Below are positions 58,378 to 64,000 of a DNA stretch of 64,000 nt, in pieces. Below the pieces are notes generated by a model, which did no database searches, was not told the origin of the DNA, and saw only the letters and a program-made list of their open reading frames with translations. The stretch lies in NCBI RefSeq assembly GCF_015160875.1, contig NZ_CP063374.1:1054001-1118000 (forward strand). The letters are read 5' to 3'. A program made the translations under genes and the position numbers. This DNA is from Streptomyces chromofuscus. Lineage in GTDB: Bacteria; Actinomycetota; Actinomycetes; Streptomycetales; Streptomycetaceae. Position 1 is the first letter of the stretch. Each line of letters begins with the position of its first letter.

Positions 58378-60887
58378 GCGGGGTCTCCTTCGCTGCTGTC
58401 ACTGCCACCTGCGGGGCCGGGCGTGGCGCCGCGGCCGGGTCGGCGGCCGCCGCCGCGCGCCCATCCGTCGCGGTAGGCCGTCATGCGGTCGCGTACGAGT
58501 TCGGGGGTGCGCCGGTCGTCGTTCCGGGGAGCGGACGGCTGTGCCGTCTCCGGCGGGCGCCGGTCGCGCAGTTGGGGTGCGAGGTGGGCCTGCCGTACCC
58601 GGCGGGGCAGGTCGTCGGAGCCATCGTCGGGCTCGGGGGGACGGTGCAGACGCAAGGTGGCGACTCCGGGGGGCGGGATGTCGGGGCCGGTCTGCGCCGC
58701 TGCCCGGACGGGGGCCACCAGGGCGGGCCGGTCGCCGGTGGCGGGGGCGGCCTCCTCGGGGAGGGGTCCGCCGGGCACGCGCGCGTACGCGTGCTCCGGG
58801 TCCGCGGCCTTCTCGCCGGAACGTTCCGGCACGCCGCTGTGCAGCAGGGCCGTGGGCAGCAGGACGACCGCGGTGGTGCCGCCGTAGGGCGAGGTGCGCA
58901 GATGAACCTTGATCTCGTGGCGTGCGGCGAGCCTGCTGACGACGAAGAGGCCGAGCCGGTCGCTGTCGAACAGGTCGAGGGCTTCCGACTGGGCGATACG
59001 GCGGTTGGCCTCGGTGAGCGTCTCCTTGCCCATGCCCAGGCCGCGATCCTCGACCTCGATGGCGTAGCCGTTGCCGACGGGCTCTCCGGTGATGCGCACG
59101 CGCGTGTGCGGGGGCGAGAACTGCGCGGCGTTCTCCACGAGCTCGGCCAGCAGGTGGGTGACGTCGGCGACGGCGGCGCCGATGACGAGCGCTTCGGGGA
59201 GCTGCCGTACCTCCACGCGCGCGTAGTCCTCGATCTCCGAGACGGCCGCACGGACCACGTTCGTCAGGGACACCGGCATGCGCCAGGCCCTCCCCGGGGC
59301 GGCGCCGGAGAGGATGATCAGGCTCTCGGCGTGGCGCCGCATACGGGTGGTGAGGTGGTCGAGCCGGAACAGGTCGCTCAGTTCGCTCGGGTCGTCGGAG
59401 CGGCGTTCCATGCTGTCCAGCAGGCTCAGCTGGCGGTGGACGAGGACCTGGCTGCGGCGGGCGAGGTTGACGAAGACGCCGGAGATCCCGCTGGCGAGCT
59501 CGGCGCGCTCCACGGCGGCGCGCAGCGCGGCCCGGTGCACGGTGCCGAGGGCCTCGGCGACCTGGCCGACCTCGTCCTCGGCGGGCGGCCCGGGCGGGGC
59601 CTCGGCCCGGACGTCGATCTCTTCCCCGGCGCGCAGCTTCCGCATGGCGTCCGGGAGTTTGCGGCGCGCGATCTCCAGGGCGCTGTTGCGCAGACTGATC
59701 AGTTCGACGACGAGGCCGCGTCCGATGCGTACGGAGATGACGAGGGACGCGGCGACCGCGGCGAGACCGAACACGACGGCGGCGCCGGCGGGGGTGAGCA
59801 GGCCGCGCGCGAACGGATCGGCCCGGTCGGCGACGCCCCGTGCGGCGTCCTGCTCGATGGTGCGCAGGCCGCCCTGCACGCGCGCGTGTGCGGCCTCCCA
59901 GACGGTCTCGGGCGCGGCTTCGAGCGCCCCGCGTCCTGGCCGGCCGGCCAGCACCTTGTCCTCGATGGCGATCACTGCGGCGTAGTCACCGCCCTGTGCG
60001 AGGTCCCGCCAGGCGGCGCGCTCGTCGCCACGCAGGTCGGCGACGGCCGCCTCGGTGAGAGCTCGGCGGGTGTCGACCGCGCCCGTGAACAGCCTGAGCC
60101 GCTCGTCGTCGAGGCCACCCGCGAGCCGGGCGCTCGACAGCAGTACGTCCTCCCGGGCCAGGACCTCGCCCGCGCGGGAGAACTCCAGCAGTACGCGCGC
60201 GTCGGAGCCCAGTTCGGCGTCCTGGATGCCGGTGAGGGCGCCGCCCACTCCGAAGGCCGTGGAGATGGTCTTCGTGTACTGCTCGTAGGTTGCGTCCCAT
60301 CCGGCGCGTCGGTCCAGCACGTCGGCCCGCAGCGACCGCAGTCGCTCGGTGCCCGTGACGAAGGTTTCCAGCCGCTGGGCGACTCCGTCGGGCAGTTCCT
60401 GACCGTCGGCGACCGTGTTGCGGTCACCGAGCCGCAGTTGTGCCACCGCCTTGTCGGTGCGGTCGGCGAGACGCTTCAGCTCCGCGCCGGCCTCGGCGGA
60501 GGGGTGGGTGGCGTGCCGTACGGCGGCGGCGCGCTCGGCCTGGAGCGCGGCCACGGTGGCCGCGACGGGGGCGCGGACGTCGGAGTCGACGCGCTGCAGC
60601 TGCCGTAGCCGGGCGATGTCCTGGACGGTGCTGACGGTGGCGTACGCCCACAGCGCCAGCAGCGACACGACCGGCACCATCAGCAGGCAGACGATCTTTG
60701 CGCGCACGGTGCGCGGACGTATGTGCCAGCGCTGCCCCGCGCGCCAGGGACCGTCTGCCGCATCCGCGCCCGAGGGGTCCTGCGGGCCTTCGTCGGCCGG
60801 GGGTCCGGCGTGGGCGCGGCGGCCGCGCACGGGAGCTGGGGACGGCGTCTCGGCGCCTGGGCCGGGGTTCCTACGGGGTGTGCGCAT
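58374..60887 (-). CDS. Conservon sensor histidine kinase-like protein (CvnA-type)
   Basis: An 837-residue membrane protein. A Pro/Gly-rich cytoplasmic head is followed by a first membrane helix (IVCLLMVPVVSLLALWAY), an extracytoplasmic nitrate/nitrite-sensor-like (NIT) domain of about 270 residues, a second helix (AAVVFGLAAVAASLVISV), and HAMP-like and kinase parts. The phospho-acceptor is probably His in VLVHRQLSLLDSMERR. The ATPase N-box is LAELVENAAQFSPP and the G-box is DRGLGMG. The long disordered C-terminus is typical of CvnA. It is first in the conservon operon. Confidence 0.92.
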   Translation of the reverse strand: MRTPRRNPGPGAETPSPAPVRGRRAHAGPPADEGPQDPSGADAADGPWRAGQRWHIRPRTVRAKIVCLLMVPVVSLLALWAYATVSTVQDIARLRQLQRVDSDVRAPVAATVAALQAERAAAVRHATHPSAEAGAELKRLADRTDKAVAQLRLGDRNTVADGQELPDGVAQRLETFVTGTERLRSLRADVLDRRAGWDATYEQYTKTISTAFGVGGALTGIQDAELGSDARVLLEFSRAGEVLAREDVLLSSARLAGGLDDERLRLFTGAVDTRRALTEAAVADLRGDERAAWRDLAQGGDYAAVIAIEDKVLAGRPGRGALEAAPETVWEAAHARVQGGLRTIEQDAARGVADRADPFARGLLTPAGAAVVFGLAAVAASLVISVRIGRGLVVELISLRNSALEIARRKLPDAMRKLRAGEEIDVRAEAPPGPPAEDEVGQVAEALGTVHRAALRAAVERAELASGISGVFVNLARRSQVLVHRQLSLLDSMERRSDDPSELSDLFRLDHLTTRMRRHAESLIILSGAAPGRAWRMPVSLTNVVRAAVSEIEDYARVEVRQLPEALVIGAAVADVTHLLAELVENAAQFSPPHTRVRITGEPVGNGYAIEVEDRGLGMGKETLTEANRRIAQSEALDLFDSDRLGLFVVSRLAARHEIKVHLRTSPYGGTTAVVLLPTALLHSGVPERSGEKAADPEHAYARVPGGPLPEEAAPATGDRPALVAPVRAAAQTGPDIPPPGVATLRLHRPPEPDDGSDDLPRRVRQAHLAPQLRDRRPPETAQPSAPRNDDRRTPELVRDRMTAYRDGWARGGGRRPGRGATPGPAGGSDSSEGDPA

Positions 60888-60937
60888 GGCCTCCTCGCTC
60901 GGAAGGGGTTCGATGGCGTGCCGGTGCGGGTGCGCCG

Positions 60938-61711
60938 TCAGTGGGCGACGCTCTCCACGGGCCGCTGGGCCGATGCGGATGCCTCACGCTCCCCCGCCGT
61001 CGGCGACAGCGCCACGAAGGCGGAGGTCAGGAAGAGATAGGACCCGAGGCCGACGGCGAGGGGGAAGACGAACTGCATCGCCGTGGCCCCGGGCAGGACC
61101 TCGCCGGAGGGCGTGACCTGCACGCGCACCGCGAACATCCCGGTGTAGTGCATGCTGCTCACGGCCACGCCCATGACGAGGGACGCGACGGTGACCGCGA
61201 CGGGCGACTTGATGTTGAGCGCCGCCCACAGGGCCGCGGTCGCCGCGACGACGGCGATCACGACGGAGAGGGCGACGCGCATCGGGTCGTAGGTCACGTC
61301 ACCGTGCAGGCGTACCGCCGCCATGCCCAGGTAGTGCATGCTCGCGACGCCCAGGCCCGTGGTGAGGCCGCCGAGGAGCAGCGCGCGGGCCCGCTCGCGG
61401 CCGTAGCCGACCGCGAAGACGCCGGCGCAGACGACGATCATGGCCACGAGCAGACTGAGGACGGTGAGCGGCACGTCGTAGCGGATCTCGGTGCCGCTGA
61501 CGCTGAAGCCGAGCATGGCCACGAAGTGCATGGTCCAGATGCCGGTGCCGATGGCCGAGGCGGCCGTGATCAGCCAGTTGCGGCGCGAGCGGCCGGTGGC
61601 GGCGAGTGCGCGGACGGTGCAGCGCAGGCCCAGTGCGGCGCCTGTGCAGGCCATGACGTACGACAGTACGGGGGTCAGCCAGCCCAAGGCGGCGTGGTCC
61701 AGGTGTCCCAT
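60938..61711 (-). CDS. MHYT-domain integral membrane sensor
   Basis: A 257-residue protein with seven predicted helices. The three MHYT-type motifs are WTMHFVAMLGF, VASMHYLGMAAVRL and VSSMHYTGMFAVRV, placed near the outer face, where such domains are proposed to bind copper and sense gases. There is no attached signalling domain. Starts at 61717 (GTG) or 61711 (ATG) are equally possible. It lies 50 bases upstream of the conservon operon on the same strand, so co-transcription with cvnA is possible. Confidence 0.87.
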   Translation of the reverse strand: MGHLDHAALGWLTPVLSYVMACTGAALGLRCTVRALAATGRSRRNWLITAASAIGTGIWTMHFVAMLGFSVSGTEIRYDVPLTVLSLLVAMIVVCAGVFAVGYGRERARALLLGGLTTGLGVASMHYLGMAAVRLHGDVTYDPMRVALSVVIAVVAATAALWAALNIKSPVAVTVASLVMGVAVSSMHYTGMFAVRVQVTPSGEVLPGATAMQFVFPLAVGLGSYLFLTSAFVALSPTAGEREASASAQRPVESVAH

Positions 61712-61854
61712 GGCCACGGGACGCTAGTGGGAGCACAGATGCACAAAGGGGGCGCATTTCGAAAGGTGATGGAATATGACACAGAGATGCGCCTGAACGA
61801 TCGCCTCCCGCTCGAACATGTGCGCCGGGGCCTCCTCCGTGCCAGTGAGGGATC

Positions 61855-62463
61855 ATGCCGAACATGAGCGACGACCGTACGCACGTCCAGGAGTTCTTCA
61901 CGGCGCGCGCCGCCGACTGGGACAGCCGTTTCCCCGACGACGGACCCGCCTACGCGGCCGCGGTCGCCGAGCTCGGCCTGCGGGAGGGCGACCGCGTCCT
62001 CGACGCCGGCTGCGGCACGGGGCGCGCCCTGCCCGCGCTCCGGACCGCCGTGGGAGCCTCGGGAGTGGTCCTCGGGGCCGATGTCACCCCCGCCATGCTG
62101 AAGGCGGCCGTACGGGCCGGACGCGACCGTGACGGGCGGCTGCTCCTGGCCGACGTGGCGGCGCTGCCGCTGCACTCGGAGTCGCTCGACGCGGTGTTCG
62201 CGGCGGGCCTGATCGCCCACCTGCCCCGCCCGTCGGAGAACCTGCGGGAGTTGGCGCGCGTGGTGCGCCCCGGCGGCACGCTGGCCCTCTTCCACCCGAT
62301 CGGCCGCGCGGCGCTCGCCGCCCGTCAGGGCCGTCGGATCACGCCGGACGACCTGCGGGCGGAGCCCAACCTCAGGCGCCTGCTGGCCGGTTCGGGGTGG
62401 ACCATGACGTCGTACGTCGACGAGGACGACCGCTTCCTCGCCCTGGCCGTCCGGGAGCGCTGA
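61855..62463 (+). CDS. SAM-dependent methyltransferase, class I
   Basis: A 202-residue methyltransferase. Motif I is VLDAGCGTGRALPALR, with GVVLGADVTPAMLKAAV, then LLADVAALPLHSESLDAVFA and ARVVRPGGTLALFHPIGR. The closest pattern is the UbiE/Methyltransf_11 group. A GAGGG site precedes the first ATG; the second (61864) is also possible. The acceptor is unknown. Confidence 0.88.
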   Translation: MPNMSDDRTHVQEFFTARAADWDSRFPDDGPAYAAAVAELGLREGDRVLDAGCGTGRALPALRTAVGASGVVLGADVTPAMLKAAVRAGRDRDGRLLLADVAALPLHSESLDAVFAAGLIAHLPRPSENLRELARVVRPGGTLALFHPIGRAALAARQGRRITPDDLRAEPNLRRLLAGSGWTMTSYVDEDDRFLALAVRER

Positions 62464-62475
62464 GCGGGGTGGGCC

Positions 62476-62508
62476 GGCAGGCCTCCTGGGACAGCTGAGC
62501 GGCCTGCC
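62476..62508 (+). terminator. Hairpin after methyltransferase
   Basis: Perfect 8-bp arms GGCAGGCC and GGCCTGCC with a 17-base loop, 12 bases after the stop. Confidence 0.5.
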
Positions 62509-62619
62509 CCGGGGGCTTCACCGCGCCTTCCCCCTTCTGCCGCCGCAGGTCCAACTCTACGTTGGGGGCAGCGGGTGAGCGATCGGCGAGGCAAGCCACG
62601 AAGGGGGAAGGTGGTCACT

Positions 62620-62916
62620 GTGTTCGACAGGGTTCGCAAGGCCTGGGCCGGGTTCCGGGAGGCCGCGCGCGCGGAGCGGAAGGCCGGGCCGGACCGGCGT
62701 GCTCACAACTTGTTCGAGGCCGCCGCCGCGTACGTGTCGGCGTGCGCGGAGGACGACCAGGAGCGCATCGACGAGGCAGCGGGATGGGTGTCGCCGGAGG
62801 CGCTGTCGTTCGGGGTGAACGAGTTGGCGTGCCGGGCCGTCATCGCCCTGGCACGCGAACGCGACGAGTCGCCGCGGACCGTCGCCCGCGAGCTGCTGGG
62901 GCTGCCGGCGACGTGA
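62620..62916 (+). CDS. Small conserved hypothetical protein
   Basis: About 98 residues, helical and charged: FDRVRKAWAGFREAARAERK, HNLFEAAAAYVSACAEDDQE and VNELACRAVIALARERDE. I do not recognise a named family. GTG at 62620 is favoured because GGGGGAAG lies nine bases upstream; the frame is open to 62575. Codon use is typical of the surroundings, so the gene is probably real. Confidence 0.6.
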   Translation: MFDRVRKAWAGFREAARAERKAGPDRRAHNLFEAAAAYVSACAEDDQERIDEAAGWVSPEALSFGVNELACRAVIALARERDESPRTVARELLGLPAT

Positions 62917-63256
62917 GGCACGGGGAGAAGGACGTCCCGCCGCTGACCCGTGCGACAGCCGGCCGTCGCCTCACGTCGCCCTGGTCCGGTGCGCCGGCCG
63001 CCAGTGGTCGCGGCCCCTGGCGGTCGGACAACCAGAAGTCGTCCCGCCCCGGGGCGGGACGACAACCACAGGTCTCCCGGCCCGTGGCGGCAGGACAACC
63101 ACAGGTCGTCCAGGCCCTGCACGGCCGGACAACCACAGGTCGTCCAGGCCCTGCACGGCCGGACAACCGCAGGTCCGGTGGTCAACGGAGTCGTGACAAG
63201 GGGCTTCCGGTCGCACTAGGGTGCGCGCCGTTGGGCGAACCCCTGGGGAGGCTGGG
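62917..63256. repeat. 34-bp minisatellite filling the intergenic gap
   Basis: GACAACCACAGGTCG-type units start at 63027, 63061, 63094, 63128 and 63162 (periods 34, 33, 34, 34). The two central copies are identical, with CAGGCCCTGCACGGCCG between. The first ~100 bases of the gap show no repeat and no gene; the last ~70 contain the upstream region of the next gene. Confidence 0.85.
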
Positions 63257-64000
63257 ATGGCCGGGACGGACGAGGACGCCGTCGCCGCCGCGGACGACGC
63301 GCTCTATGTGCTCACGGCGGTGCTGCTGACGCCGGCGAAGTTCCCGAGCGTACTGGGCGACGACTACCCGGAGGCCTGCTCGGCGCTGGGTCTCGCTCCG
63401 GCGGCCGACGGGTACGGCCTGGTGCTCGGGCAGGACGGCGAGGGCGCGCGGTGGACGGTCGTCACCGACGACGTGTCGCTGGTCGCGGTCGCCATCGCCT
63501 CCTGGGACTGCGGCATGGAGTACGACCTGTCGCCCGACGAACGGTCCGTGGTCGCCGCCCTGCCGGGCTGGCCACTCGCGGTCGCCGTCGCGGCTCCGGG
63601 CGTGCCCGCGCCGCACGACCCCGATCCCGAGGTCGCGGGCTGCGAGCCGCTGTCGCCGCCGGACACCACCGGCTGGGGGTCGGCGCAGCGTCGCCTGGGG
63701 GCGGACGAGATTGCGGTGCAGTGGACGCTGTGGCGGGAACAGGTGAGCGACAAGGAGTTCGTGTATCCCGAGGACGAGTCCGAGCCGGCCGAGGGCGAGG
63801 ATGCGGGCCCGGAGCGCGGTGTGATCCGGCGCATCCTCGCCGAGGCGCACGCCTACGTGGACACGCCGCCGCCCCTTGGCCGCGTCCGGTCCTCCTTCGC
63901 GCCGGGCGCCGCCCGGACGCTGCGCGCGGACGGCCCGGGCTGGTCGCTGGTGGCGAGGACCGACGACATGGCGTTCCTGCTGCTCGACGAGAAGCCCGGT
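63257..64000 (+). CDS. Uncharacterised acidic protein (3' end outside window)
   Basis: ATG at 63257 opens a frame of 248 codons with no stop to the window edge. The sequence starts MAGTDEDAVAAADDALYVLT and is acidic with strong G/C third positions, including WDCGMEYDLSPDERSVVAAL, GWGSAQRRLGADEIAVQW and DMAFLLLDEKPG. GGGGAGGCTGGG provides a ribosome site. I do not recognise the family. The frame statistics make it a real gene, and the C-terminal part is unseen. Confidence 0.7.
   Translation, partial: MAGTDEDAVAAADDALYVLTAVLLTPAKFPSVLGDDYPEACSALGLAPAADGYGLVLGQDGEGARWTVVTDDVSLVAVAIASWDCGMEYDLSPDERSVVAALPGWPLAVAVAAPGVPAPHDPDPEVAGCEPLSPPDTTGWGSAQRRLGADEIAVQWTLWREQVSDKEFVYPEDESEPAEGEDAGPERGVIRRILAEAHAYVDTPPPLGRVRSSFAPGAARTLRADGPGWSLVARTDDMAFLLLDEKPG

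Overview
The window is chromosomal DNA of a Streptomyces-type actinomycete. GC is very high, GTG starts are frequent, genes are often coupled by ATGA or GTGA overlaps, and there is a cvn-type conservon, a Streptomyces sulfur leader peptide, and actinomycete families such as DUF5997, DUF5709, DUF6397 and Rv1733c. No species can be named from the sequence alone.

Layout. 1-12 kb: housekeeping and accessory genes (AidB-like acyl-CoA dehydrogenase, Rv1733c-like membrane protein, BNR propeller protein, uracil-DNA glycosylase coupled to a BadF-type sugar kinase, CbiX/SirB-like protein, lactonase-like propeller, FUSC membrane protein, Lrp/AsnC regulator plus HAD phosphatase, an HTH-less LysR effector-domain protein beside DUF5997). 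Several intergenic gaps hold GC-rich minisatellites. 12.4-18.1 kb: a remnant of an acyl-CoA dehydrogenase, then a four-gene molybdenum-hydroxylase operon arranged like E. coli paoABCD, facing a TetR regulator across two palindromic operators. 18.3-23.9 kb: a small terpene locus (P450, class I terpene synthase with an altered NSE motif, large LuxR-type ATPase regulator). 23.9-27.4 kb: a Ser/Thr kinase, a decayed Tat/TolB-like amidohydrolase and a pirin.

27.8-38.8 kb looks like an inserted island. It is bounded by an IS3-type remnant on the left, and on the right by an IS1182 remnant and the 3' half of a tRNA-Pro-like gene. Its core is a tight three-step operon on the minus strand: an alpha/beta hydrolase, a caspase-like protease fused to a P-loop NTPase and (through a frameshift) a beta-propeller, and a 1715-residue P-loop NTPase whose N-terminus carries what looks like a catalytically dead Lon-type protease domain. 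This is the best candidate in the window for an undescribed conflict or cell-suicide system.

38.9-50.9 kb: YjbQ, a cysteine-type leader peptide followed by a broken sulfonate permease gene, a flavin monooxygenase, an MltG-like protein, an ABC exporter facing a MarR regulator over interlocked palindromes, a heterodimeric ABC exporter with one intact and one fully degenerate ATP site, DUF5709, zinc-independent L31 and a membrane hydrolase. 51-64 kb: a Ski2-like helicase, TesB thioesterase, DUF6397, an extra roadblock protein with a PPOX protein, a conservon (cvnA-B-C-D order), an MHYT protein, a methyltransferase, and two uncharacterised proteins, the last cut by the window edge.
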